Of a stretch of DNA of 64,000 bases, positions 34,517 through 46,086 are shown in pieces. The position numbers were made by a program, and so were the translations under genes. The notes under the pieces are model-generated. The model was given only the letters and a program-made list of their open reading frames with translations. It ran no database searches and was not told the origin of the DNA. The stretch is from the NCBI GenBank assembly GCA_034509735.1, contig JACGWO010000003.1, positions 14,446,001-14,510,000 on the forward strand. The letters are read 5' to 3'. The stretch comes from Sesamum alatum. Its lineage: Eukaryota; Streptophyta; Magnoliopsida; Lamiales; Pedaliaceae. Position 1 is the stretch's first letter. Each line of letters begins with the position of its first letter.

Positions 34517-35445
34517 CCTAGTAGACGAGTAAATCCATATTTCATCAAATAAAAGTAATTTTTATTGATAAAAAATTCAAAACCACTATGATCTAACAAC
34601 GGAATGGAAATGATATTTTTTATCATGAAAGATACATAATAACAATCTTTTAATTCTATCCTAGCATGATCACTAACTACTAAGCAATAACTACTACAGT
34701 CTCAGTAGCAACGGTTGTGCCATCGCCAAGCCTTAGGACTCTCTCGCCTTTACTTAGTTTTCTGTTTCTTTTCAGGACTTGCAAGTCATTGCAAATGTGA
34801 GCTCCACAGTCGGTATCTAATACCCAAGAAATAGAGTTAGTGACCATATTAACCTCAACCACAAACATACCTTGCTCGGAGAGGAGTTTGGGGCAATCCC
34901 TATTCGAATGACCTTTCTCACGGTAATGAACGCATATGTGATTTGCCCTCGGCTGTTGCTTCGAACCAACCTTCTTCTTTCTCTTGCCTTTCCCCACTTT
35001 GGTAATGGGAGGGCTCCTAGTGTTTGCAGTGGCTGTGACAGCCTTTCCTTTCCCCTTCTTCCTTTTCCAGCGTCTGGCTCCCTTGCCTTTCGCTTTGGAA
35101 GTCGAAGCCTCTCTAACCAATACCGATGACGTAGACTTTTTGGTCATTGACTCGTATTGGACCAACATACTTATTAACTCATGTATGCCCTTCTCAAGTG
35201 CATTCCTGTTGTAGTTAAATATAAAATTTGTTGATGGAGGGTGCGAGTGACTGAAGGATCACATCAATGTACATCTCGAAATTGAGCCCTGCTTTGAAGT
35301 CATTGAGCTTTTCCACTAAGGTAAGCATCTTGACCCCATGCTTATGTACAGAGGATCCTTTGGTCATCTTTGTTACAAAGAATGCCTTCGTAGCGACATA
35401 CATAGTATGCCGGTTAAGGACTGCATAGCAATCCTTCAAATGATC
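34517..35445 (-). pseudogene. E3 gag C-terminus and protease
   Basis: The minus strand encodes gag from about the middle, the lysine-rich tail, a CCHC-like knuckle (CVHYREKGHSNRDC, second Cys replaced by Tyr) and protease with active site DTD instead of DTG. Open stretches are 35215-35439 and 34680-35168, in different frames. Homology to other gags stops near 35445, before the gag N-terminus. The changed knuckle and protease sites argue for an inactive element. Confidence 0.88.
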
Positions 35446-35741
35446 CTATGGGCTTCTCGTAAAACCCTACAACGTCCATAGGAGAAAGCTCATTCACTTA
35501 GTGTATGGAACCTGATGCGAGCAAAAAGAGCTCAATCAAATTTATTTTCTTCGACTCGAACGAAGTGGATTTCAAGTTCTGCAAATCGGGAAAGGGCACC
35601 TGCAAAAAAAGCATTAGCATTCAGGCGCTCAAGTCAGTGACCAGTTGTAATAAGAAACAACTTGAATGTAATATGAAAATATTAATAATTCAAAGGTAAT
35701 GAGCATCAAGTGCGTGGAGTGTAATTTTAAAGAGAAATTCA
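35446..35741. other. Unexplained 296-bp segment
   Basis: I found no counterpart elsewhere in the window. Its complement has a T-rich stretch ending TTTTTTTGCAG, then an open run reading VPFPDLQNLK and LIELFLLASG before a stop, and then continues towards gag-like sequence. It could be a diverged gag leader, a host fragment carried by an element, or a filler. No function is claimed. Confidence 0.4.
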
Positions 35742-36987
35742 TGAAAGCGAGCATGGATCGTCCCGAGAGGGAGCGCGAATGCGGAAGCGCGATAATTAAA
35801 ACAAGAAAATTTAAACATGCTTTAAATAGAAAATAAAGAGCACGTTCAAGGGGTGTTGCCTTGAACCTCCTTGGTGTTTGGTGTATCTCATGAATAAGAA
35901 AAATAAAACATGCTATGTTCATGGTGGCCATACAGTTGCAACGAAAGAAATACGCAAGGAACATGAGATACCCGTTGTAGTTTTTTTCGTGCCGCTACAC
36001 GCGTTGTTCCATATTTTGTCACCAAGATTCCAAGTTAGGAACCCTCTAAATTGTCCACGCAATCCACCGTATCTTGATCCCCATGCTAGCAAGAAATTAA
36101 GAGGAATATATGGGTGGACAAATCGACCTAGCATTATGAATTAACGTGATCAATTTTCCTAGAGTTCCCTTGTATCAAAGACAAGGAACTAGACCAATCT
36201 TCGAGTGAAGAGAGGAAGGGGACGAGAGAGAGAGAGATGTCGTGTGTGTGTGTGTGCATGAGATGATCACCCTTGTGTGTGTGTCTCTATGAGAATTTAT
36301 AGGAAAGGAATTCTCCTATTCCTCTTCAAACTCTCATTAAGAGGCATAGGTTGACTAGAATTTTGATCTAGTCAAATCCTACTCAACTTAGGCTAAAGTC
36401 TACGTCAAACTCTAATCTTGGCCGTTCATCTTTCCATTCAATCTCGTCTGTCCATCACTTGATGGATTTTATGGAATATTTAAATCTAACTTAAAATAAT
36501 CCATTGGACTTTAAATAATTATTTTGAGCCCATTTCCTCAATTCTAATAAATTCTAATTATTAGTTAATTCCATTTAGCCTAATCAAAAGAATTAACAAT
36601 CCAAGAAAAGGGACCAATTTAATCTAATTAAATCGTACTATCTCCCGGAATTAATCCCAAATTAATTCCTCTGTTATGGGTGGATTTGTGTGACTCTTTA
36701 GGTTCACCCTCAATTAGACTTGGCCGAATTTCCAATCATCCTATGATGGGAACTCGTCCGTCACCATGGGTGGCCGTCTAGCAACAATCCACGGGACTAG
36801 AGACTAGGTGAATATTATGACGTCAACGTTTAAGTTCTTCAGTACGCTTGTCCTTCCGTCTACCACCTCACAACTATAGTCTAGGGTGTGGACCTTAGAT
36901 GTCGGTACCTATTCTTGACTAAAGCCTTGGCTCGTCCACACCAAACGTCATAGGTATCTCATCCCATTGTTTAGTCAATGTGGCCAA
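35742..36987 (-). mobile_element. Diverged type-A LTR, U3 start missing
   Basis: On the minus strand this LTR ends CTCGCTTTCA at 35742. R/U5, a TG microsatellite (about 36243), W-box-like motifs (36350-36413) and the core block (about 36690-36815) are present. It breaks off in U3 at about 36987, next to gag of element H. It is the most diverged type-A copy. Confidence 0.75.
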
Positions 36988-37189
36988 GTATGATGCTACG
37001 GACTTTCCGGTTATCCCTCACGTTCTTTCGGTGTGGATTCGTCCGGAAAAGTTCGAGGAAATAGCTTCTCCATGACATAGCCTTGGTTCTCATAATCGAG
37101 GACTATCCTCAAATTGCGTAACCAGTCGTTATAGTTTGTTCCATTGAATTTATTTGTCTCAAGTATTCAAGATAATGGTTCTTAGACAT
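36988..37189 (-). pseudogene. Element H gag, N-terminal fragment
   Basis: The minus strand starts at an ATG (37187-37189) with MSKN, and after a frame slip reads the usual gag motifs (YNDWLRNLRIVLDYENQGY, then sequence equivalent to STPEER). It ends abruptly at about 36988 against an LTR fragment. Only about 65 codons remain. Confidence 0.75.
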
Positions 37190-37434
37190 ATTTAAACCTA
37201 CATTTAAAATAAAAGCAGGCAATCAACATAATAAAGTGACACTAAATAACAAATTAAAGACTTCGACTTCAGTCATTTAATGCTCCCACTATTTCTACCA
37301 AAACACATCACACTCAAATGTTGTTTTTGGGAAACCTTTTCCTAGTGGGCTTGGGATACACAAACGAAATTCTCCATACCCCGGTTTTACGATTCGCATT
37401 GAAAATAACCTTGTGGGAGGTATTCCATACTATT
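37190..37434 (-). other. Element H leader, gag-proximal end
   Basis: Non-coding sequence equivalent to 52735-52975 of G. It is interrupted at 37434 by the type-B LTR that opens the right-hand stack. Confidence 0.7.
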
Positions 37435-38291
37435 TGAAGGACACGTGGATCCGCCCGGGAGTGCGAGCGAAAGCGAGAGATGCAAAATTTAACAGTATGT
37501 AAAATGCATATCACAATAAAACATCCCAAGGGGTGTTCCCTTGGATGCTCAACCGGGCGTTCAATGTAGAATATGATAATATAAATCAAGTATATCATAT
37601 AGGGCACATAGACAATCATAAAGAGAACTACATATAAATAAACGGGGGTTGCCTTCGTAGTTATCTTCCGTGCACCTCTACTAGCATTGTTCCTATCAAA
37701 TGGATGACAAATGTTCACCAAGATTCAAACATATGAATCCTCTAAAGTAGTCCACAGCACACCGGGAGAAGTAACGTTTTTCTTGTTGGAGCAAACAGAC
37801 CTAAGAAGATGAGATTAAGACAAGGATTACACTATCGTATTAGCGTATCCTTCTTAATCCAGCTTTGTTCTTCCATTGATCCTAGATCCATGAAGCAACA
37901 AAGTGAGAGGGTTAGAGAGTAAGCGAGGGGTTGAAAATGAGAGAGAGATATATATATGAGAGTTCTCTTCTTTTTCCTAGAAAAACATGAATAATGATTA
38001 ATCCTCTTCTTGATGATTGTATATAGTCCTATATATACATAATTAATATAATTATTTGAATGTGTCTAGTTCATCCAAGGATGTCTAGATACTCCAATCA
38101 ATCCCCATTAATCATGAATGAAGCCTACTATTTTACAAGGCATGATTAAATCATACCAAGTAAAGGAGGCTTGATTGGATCATTAATGTGATTATTGGAA
38201 TGTGTCTAGGTTCATCCAAGGAATGACTAGATACATTCCATTCAATTCCCATTAATCTTCAATCAAGCGTACCACTTTACAAGGTATGATT
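37435..38291 (-). mobile_element. LTR, type B, left part only
   Basis: It starts TGAAGGACACGTGGATCCGCC (complement of a type-B LTR end) inside H's leader. It is interrupted at 38291 by a type-C LTR; the remainder should lie right of the window. It contains an imperfect tandem duplication of about 125 bp (about 38040-38165 and 38180-38291). Confidence 0.8.
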
Positions 38292-39609
38292 TGCAAGAAT
38301 CGCGTACGGCCCGGGAACGCAACGGAAGCGTAAAAACGTGAATTTAAAGACGTAATTTAAACGGGTTCAAAGGGGTGTTCCCTTTGGAGTTCCCAGACGC
38401 TCGGTGCATGTAAAGAGCATGAATAAAAGAGGAGAAGATGCTGGACATGTGGCTAAAGGATTAAAAACAAAAGAAACATAAAATGTAAAGAAAATCAACC
38501 TTTTGTTTACTACATGTATAACCGCTACGTGCGTTGTTTCCTTTCCGTTTCTCCTTTCCAAAAGGTATGAACACAAAAAGTAGAAAATTTGCAGAGATTT
38601 TTGAGTGTTTTTTACTGGAAAATCGTGCAAGTCTCTCCCATTCAACTTATGTGCATTGTTTTTGTGTATGTAGGAAATTGAATTCAAAATTCAACCTCCA
38701 AAATTAACCTCCAAAGCTAACTTACATACACATGCACACTATCTCCCCATGAACCATCATGGCCTTCATATGTGGAGGAGTTGAAACTCCTACTCAACGT
38801 GCTCCAACCTCTAGAGCTTGGACTTCAAACCATGGACCAATTTGGACCGGTTTTATTTAATCAAATTAAATCAATACCAACTAAGATCCATAGGTTCCAA
38901 ATTAATCCAATTAATTTTAAACCTTATTTAAATCCAAAAGTTTATTTAATCCAATTAAATAAACATAAGCTCAAACACTAATTAATTGATCCAATCAATT
39001 AATTAAACCAAAACCGATAAATTAATTCAATTAATTTAAAGGTTCTTAATCCAACAATTAACTAATCCAATTAATTAATTATTAGACCATCCATCAAATG
39101 GATTTCTCAATAAATGATCCAATCATTTATTTTCTCCTTGAATTAATTTAATCCAATTAAATTAATTCATTTCTTCTAGAACTAATTCCAAATTAATTCT
39201 ATTAACCCCATAGTGATTTGTGTGCGGCTATTAGGTTCACCCTCAGTTAGACTTGGGCTTGTGTCCAACACAATTGGTCAATTAAATCTAATTTAATTAA
39301 TTATTTTTCCATTAACCATTAATTAGAAAAACGCCCGTCACTATGGGTGGCCGTCTAGCAACGGTCCATGGCACTAGAGACTAGGTGAATGTTGGCGTGA
39401 ACGTTTAGGCTCCCATCCTGGACTAGACAACTATGCTCAATAACTCGAGACACGTTTGCTCTATTGATCGATGTAGGAAACCATTCCCTACTCGACCAAT
39501 CGCTGTGGCCACAGACTTAAAGAGCTTAAACCGTCTCCGAGCGCATCGGAGACTCGGTTGTCATATTCTGACAGGTGATGGATCCTATCTTGGAATCCAC
39601 TGTCCTTAA
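38292..39609 (-). mobile_element. LTR, type C, left part only
   Basis: It starts TGCAAGAATCGCG, the type-C end with changes from TGAAAGAATCGGG, and runs through the core block (about 39220-39400) into U3. A plus-strand type-A LTR interrupts it at 39609. Compared with 14294-16482 it lacks about 200 bp around 38555. Confidence 0.75.
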
Positions 39610-40165
39610 TGTTAGAATAGGTGACCATGTAGCCAATTTTGGCAGGAAAAATGTAACCTATGTCTAGACAATTTCAAGGATTTGATATATTATTAATGAA
39701 TAAAGAAGTGAAATTCATTTGGCATTACTTTGTTTGTGTTCACTTTATCTACTTTATACATATCTGTTCACTACGCAAACAAAGCCCACGGACTGAAAAC
39801 GTATTTTGGTGACTGGGACTACACTTGGAGGTAGGTCCACGAAATCAGTCCAGAAATCTCCAAGTCAAGGAATCTCGAAAATGGGTGCCGAGATTCCCCT
39901 TGATACTTGCACTAAGCATCTGTTGTCGTATTTCATCAACGGGTGACGAAGGTCGTCTAAGCAGTGTTAGTGGATTAGCCTGCTAGGGAGCAGCTGACTA
40001 AGGTGACTCGCGGGAACCGTCTTACGGAGGACCTTGAGTAGGGTCGGCTAGGTATGACGTGTGTTCCCGGTTCCAACGGTACAGGTCAAGTCCTTTGACT
40101 TGAGGAATTGCTGAGTTTACCTATATATCAGGTCTGTATCTTAGATATGGTGAGAGATTGCCAAG
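39610..40165 (+). mobile_element. LTR start, type A, plus strand
   Basis: The first 556 bp of a type-A LTR, from TGTTAGAATAGGTGACCATG, inserted into the type-C LTR. It is interrupted at 40165 by a type-B LTR. The rest of this element should be to the right of the window. Confidence 0.8.
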
Positions 40166-40942
40166 TGAAGGACAAGCGGATCCGCCCTGGAGCGCGAGCG
40201 GAAGCGAGAAAGCGAGAAAAGTGCGTAAATTTAAATCTAATTTAAATAAACGAATCCCAAGGGGTGTACCCTTGGGTGCTCAACCGGGCGTTCGATGTAG
40301 GATGTGTAAATATTAGAAACATATATTTAAACACATAGGGCATAGATGTATATAATAAATCAATCAAAGCGTAAGGAGACCGTTACCTTCGATTGTTTAG
40401 CGTATGCTCCTGGCTACTTTCGTTGTTCCTTCTCGGAATGCTCACGAAATCCAAACGTATGGATTCTCCAAAGGTGATCCACACCACACCGGAAGAAACA
40501 CACGTTCTTCTTGCTAGAAACGAACAGGTTTAAGAAGGAATCGGTTTAAGAGAAGAACACTATGAATTAGTGCTCTCTTAAACTTACTTTGTTCTTCTTC
40601 TTGATTCAAAATCAAGTGAAGAACATAAGTGTAAGAGATGGAGAGAAGCCGAGAGTTGAGAGAGAGGAGAGAGGATCCGAAAATTGTCTTCTCTTTTTCT
40701 TAGAAAAGATGAATAATGAATCACTTATGCTTGGTGTTGTATATTCTAATATATATACATAATTAATGTGATTATTGGAATGTCTCTAGGTTCATCCAAG
40801 GATGTCTAGATTCATTCCAATCAATCACCATCAATTCTTCAATCAAGCCAACCAAAATTTATTGTATGATCAAATCATACCAAAAGGGAAAAGCTTGATT
40901 GGAGTTGATTTGTTTCTTTCCAAAAGAGATAAGTCAACATAC
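40166..40942 (-). mobile_element. LTR, type B, left part only
   Basis: It starts TGAAGGACAAGCGGATCCGCC and follows the solo LTR at 32290 closely for 777 bp. It is then interrupted by E1 at 40942. Confidence 0.82.
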
Positions 40943-42905
40943 TGAAAGAATATGTGGATCCTCCCGGGAAAATTGCGCGAATGCGGAAGCGCGGTATAAA
41001 ATAAAATAGCGGAATTTTAAACATGCTTTTAAATTAAAGAACACGTTTTAAGGGGTGTGCCCTTGAAATTTCCCGGGTGTTCGGTGTATCTCATGAATAA
41101 ATAACATGTAAGCAATCATGGAGGCCATAGGGTTGAAAAATAAAAGAGGCAAAAACGTAAACCGAGACCTACCCGTTGTCGTTTTCGTCTTCAACGGCTA
41201 CACGTATTGTTCCCCGTTTTGCACCAAGATCTCGTTCTTGAGACCCTCCAAATCGTGACACACGATCCACCCACGTATCTTGCACGTCGTGCTAGCAACG
41301 AACAAGTATATATAATTTTTGGAGTGGATGAATCAACAACACGTTATGAATTAACGGTATTGATTCATCAATGTTCTAATGTTCTAAGAACAAAAGAATA
41401 AGAATTATTTTCTTGCTAAGAGAGAGAGGGGGTGGACGAGAGGGGAGAGGGAGAGAGTTGTGTGTGTGTTGGAATTTCATCATCCTTCAAAAGGTGCAAG
41501 GCTAGGGGTTTATATAGAGGAGGAGTTTAATCCTCTTTAAACTCCAACTCTTTAGAAGCTTAATTTGATTAGGATTTTGACCTAGTCAAAGTAGAATTTG
41601 ACCTTGTTAAATTCCATCCTAGCCTTTCATCTCTCCCATTAAATCTCAACCATTAATTTAATTTAATGTAATATTTAAATCCTATTAAATATTCCAAAAG
41701 CCCAAATAAATATAATAAATAAATATTAATATTTATTCTAGGCCTATTAAATTAATTCCCTTAATAAATCCAATTTATTAATTTAATTCCCTTTATCAAA
41801 TAGAAAGAATTAATTCTCCAAGAAAATATAGGACCCGATTAAATCCAATTTAAGCATTCCTTTACTCTAACATTTAATTCCAAATTAAATACTAAGTGTG
41901 TGTGGATAGTGTGTGACTCTTTAGGTTCACCTTTCAGCTAGACTTGGTCGGATTCCTAGAATCCGTCCGTTACCATGGTGGCCATCTAGCAACGGTCCAT
42001 GGCACTAGAGACTAGGTGAAATATTCGGGGATGAACATTTAGGCTCTAACAGTACACTTGTCCTTCTGTCTTCGGTCTCATCACTTAGGGTCTAGGGCAC
42101 GGAAAATGCAGGTACCCATTTTGGACCTAAGTGTCAGTCTGTCCTTACTAAACGCCGCAAGGGAAACCTTCCATTCTATTCAGTTACTGTGGCCACAGAT
42201 TTTAGGACAAGACACAGAGCATACATGAGACTCAACTGTCAATGCCTTTTGACAGGGGCAGATCCTTTCTTGGAAACTACTGTCACACTGTACACCAGAG
42301 CTGCACTAGACATGGCTTATGACTACTCTAGAGTATTTTAGCAATCTCTCACCATATCTAAGATACAGACCTGATGTACAGGTAAACTCAGTAGTTCCTC
42401 AAGTCAAAGGACTTGACCTGTACCGTTGGAACCGGGAATACACGTCGTACCTTGCTGACCATACTCAAGGTCCTCTATAAGACAGTTCCCGCGAGTCACC
42501 TCAGTCAGCTGCTTCCTAGCATGCTAACCCACTAACACTGCTTAGACGACCTTCGTCACCCTTCGATGAAATACGACAACAGATGCTTAGTGCAAGTCTC
42601 AAGGTGAATCTCGGTACCCATTTTCGAGATTCCTTGACTTGGAGATTTCTGGACTGATTCGGTAAGACTGATTTCATGGACCTACCTCCAAGCGTAGTCC
42701 CAGTCCCCGAAATCGATTCTCAGTTCGTGGGCTTTGTTTGCATAGTGAACAGATATGTAATAGCAGATATAAGTGAACGTAAACAAAGTGTTGCCATATG
42801 AATTTTCACTTCTTTATTCATAAATGATTTATCAAACACTTGAAATTGTCTAGACATAGGTTACATATTCCCCCCAAAATTGGCTTACATGGTCACTATT
42901 CTACA
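40943..42905 (-). mobile_element. 3' LTR of E1, type A (1963 bp)
   Basis: Complete minus-strand LTR, with TGAAAGAATATGTGG at 40943 and a slightly eroded CTATTCTACA at 42905. TATA lies near 41511, W-boxes at about 41577-41602, the R hairpin at 41252-41266 and the core block at about 41920-42010. The complementary PPT follows at 42906-42920. Confidence 0.88.
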
Positions 42906-42921
42906 ATCTCCCACTTGACCT

Positions 42922-44094
42922 TTAAAGCCAATCGCCCATATATCTAATCCCCATCTTCCCAAGATGTTGCGTATCAGCGCTCTGCGACATAGGCTTTGTC
43001 AACGGATCTGCTGTGTTGTCTGCTGAGTTGACTCAGTCCATCCGAACGTCACCTCTTCCTATCATTTCTCTAAGAAGATGGTAGCGTCTAAGAATGTGTT
43101 GAAACGGTGATGAGATCTCGGTTCCTTTGCTTGCACTATTGCACCGTTGTTATCACAGAAGATGACAACAGGCTTGGCGATGCTAGGCACCACACCCAAC
43201 TCTTGGATGTAGTTTCTCATCCAAACCACTTCCTTAGCAGCTTCTGAAGCTGCTATGTATTCAGCCTCTATAGTGGAGTCAGCAGTGGTTGCTTGCTTGG
43301 AACTTTTCCAAGCCACTACTCCTCCATTGAGCTTGAATACGTAACCCGATTGAGACTTGGCATCATCGTCATCAGACTGGATGCTAGCATCGCTAAAGCT
43401 TTCCAGGATCAGCTCTCCATTGCCATAGACTAAGAACATTTCCTTAGTCTTCCTTAGGTACTTAAGGATGCCTTTAACAACATTCCAATGTGCCTCTCCT
43501 GCGTAGGACTGATATATGCTTGTTACGCTCAAAGCGTACGCAATGTCAGGCCTAGTGCAGTGGACCGCATATTGGATGCTACCTACGGCAGAAGCATAGG
43601 GGATGACTTTCATCCTTTCAAGTTCCTTATCAGTCTGTGGGGACTGTTTCTTGGACAACTTGATCCCATGCCTCATGGGAAGGGAATCCTCGTTTGGAGT
43701 TGTCCATTCGATATCTCTTTAGGACTTTCTCCATATACGAGTTTTAGGTGAGCCCTAACATCCTTTTTGATCTGCCCTAACAATCTGGATGCCTAGGATG
43801 TAGGAGGCTTCACCCAAGTCCTTCATGGAAACTGGGTTGACAACCATGCTTTTGTGTTTCCTAACATTCTAACGTCATTACCAATGAGTAGAATGTCATC
43901 CACATAAAGCACTAGGAACACTATTGAGCTCCTACTGACCTTCTTGTATACACAAGGGTCGGATTCGTTCTTGATGAAGTCATAACCCCGTATTACTTCA
44001 TCAAATCGAATGTTCCAACTTCGGGATGCTTGTTTGAGGCCATAGATGGACTTTTGGAGACGACAGACTTTCTGTTCTTCTCCAGTGACCGTGA
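42922..44094 (-). pseudogene. E1 pol: RT C-terminal part and RNase H
   Basis: The minus strand encodes RT from the FTVTGEEQ region through YVDD (near 43905) and RNase H (SDAS, EAEY, CDNNGAIV) to the usual stop next to the PPT. Open stretches 43823-44094 and 43062-43676 are separated by a frameshift near 43760, and another lies near 43100. It is cut off at 44094 by E2; the upstream half of E1 should lie right of the window. Flank CGTGA (44090-44094) is the predicted E2 duplication. Confidence 0.9.
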
Positions 44095-46075
44095 TGAAAG
44101 AAATCGGTGGATCGTCCCGGGAATTGCGCGAATGCGGAAGCGCGATAAAAATAAACATACGAAAAAATAAAGCATGCTTTTAATTTAAAAGAACATGCTC
44201 AAGGGGTGTACCCTTGAGGTTCCCGGGCGTTCGGTGTATCTCATGATTATAAAGCATGTAAAGAAATCATGGAGGCCATAGAGTTTGAAAAAATTAAAGA
44301 GGGACGAAAAATAAAACGAGACCTACCCGTTGTCTTTTTCGTCTTCAACGGCTACACGCGTTGTTCCCCGTTTTGCACCGAGATCTCGTTCTTGAGACCC
44401 TCCAAATCGTGACACACGATCCACCCACGTATCTTGCACGTCGTGCTAGCAACGAACAAGTATTTTTGGAGAGGATAGATCAATCACACGTTATGAATTA
44501 ACGGGACTAATCTTCCTTAGTTCTAATGTTCCAAGAACAAAAGAACAAGAAACAATTTTCTTGTAGAGAGAGAGGGGGCGGACGAGAGGTGAGGAGGGGA
44601 GAGACGAGTGTGTGTTGTGTGTGTGATTTCAAGAATCATCATCCTTCAAAAAGGTTGGAAGCTAGAGGTATTTATAGAGGAGGAGTTTAATCCTCTTAAA
44701 ACTCCTACTCTAAAAACTCTAATTTGACTAGGACTTTGACTAGGTCAAAGTCCTAGTCAAACTAGTGTTTGACCTAGTCAAACAAATCCTAGCCTTCCAT
44801 CTCCCCATTCCATCTCAACCGTTGATTTTAATTTAATGGAATATTTAAATCCCATTAAATATTCCAAAAGGCTAAAAGAATAAATATAATATAATAAATA
44901 AATATTAATATTTATTCTAAGCCCATTAAATCAACCGTTTAATAATCCTATTTATTAATTTAATTCCCTTTATCAAATAGAAGGAATTAATTTCTATAAG
45001 AAAATATAAGACCCGATTAAATCTAATTTAATCATTCCTTTACTCCAATATTTAATTCCAAATTAAATACTAAGTGTGTGTGGATAGTGTGTGACTCTTT
45101 AGGTTCACCATTCAGCTAGACTTGGTCGGATTCCTAGAATCCGCCCGTTACCATGGGTGGCCATCTAGCAACGGTCCATGGAACTAGAGACTAGGTGAAA
45201 TAATTGGGGATGAACATTTAGGTTCTAACAGTACACTTGTCCTTCTGTCTTCGGTCTCATCACTTAGAGTCTAGGGCACGGAAAAAGCAGGTACCCATTT
45301 TGGACCTAAGTGTCGGTCTGTCCTTACTAAACGCCACAAGGGAAACCTTTCCCTTCTGTTCAGTTACTGTGGTCACAGATTTCAGGGACAAGACACAGAG
45401 CATACATGAGACTCAACTGTCAATACCTGTTGACAGGAGACAGATCCTTTCTTGGAAACTACTGTCACTCTGTACACCCGAGCTGCACTAGACATGGCTT
45501 ATGACTACTCAAGAGTATTTTGGCAATCCTCACCATATCTAAGATATAGACCTGATGCACAGGTAAATTTAGCAGTTCCTCAAGTCAAAGGACTTGGCCT
45601 GTACCGTTGGAACCGGGAATACATGTCATACCTTGCTGACCATACTCAAGGTCCTCCGTAAGACGGTTCCCGCGAGTCACCTCAGTCAGCTGCTTCCTAG
45701 CATGCTGACCCACTAACACTGCTTAGACGACCTTCGTCACCCGTCGATGAAATACGACAGCAGATGCTTAGTGCAAGTCTCAAAGGGAATCCCGGTACCC
45801 ATTTTCGGGATTCCTTGACTTTTGAGATTTTCGGACTGATTCGGTAAGACTGATTTCATGGACCTACCTCCAAGCGTAGTCCCAGTCCCCGAAATCCTTT
45901 CTCAGTCCGTCGGCTTTGTTTGCGTAGTGAACAAAAATGTAAATGCAGATAAGTGAACATAAAGAAAGTATTGCCATATGAATTTTCACTTCTTTATTCA
46001 TAAATATTTTTATCAAATACCAAAAATTTTCTAGACATACGTTACATATTCCTGCCAAAATTGGCTTACATGGTC
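44095..46075 (-). mobile_element. 3' LTR of E2, type A, outer end deleted
   Basis: It starts TGAAAGAAATCGG at 44095. TATA (44671), W-boxes (44722-44783), R hairpin (44406-44420) and core block (about 45100-45200) are present. At 46075 the last bases of the LTR and most of the PPT are missing: 'acatggt' runs directly into 'cccacttgacc', a deletion of about 17 bp at a short direct repeat. Confidence 0.87.
44671..44783 (-). promoter_or_regulatory. E2 LTR promoter with W-boxes
   Basis: TTTATAGAGG (a TATA variant in complement) lies at 44671. W-box cores in both orientations occupy 44722-44783, including a TTGACC/GGTCAA pair. Confidence 0.55.
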
Positions 46076-46086
46076 CCACTTGACCT

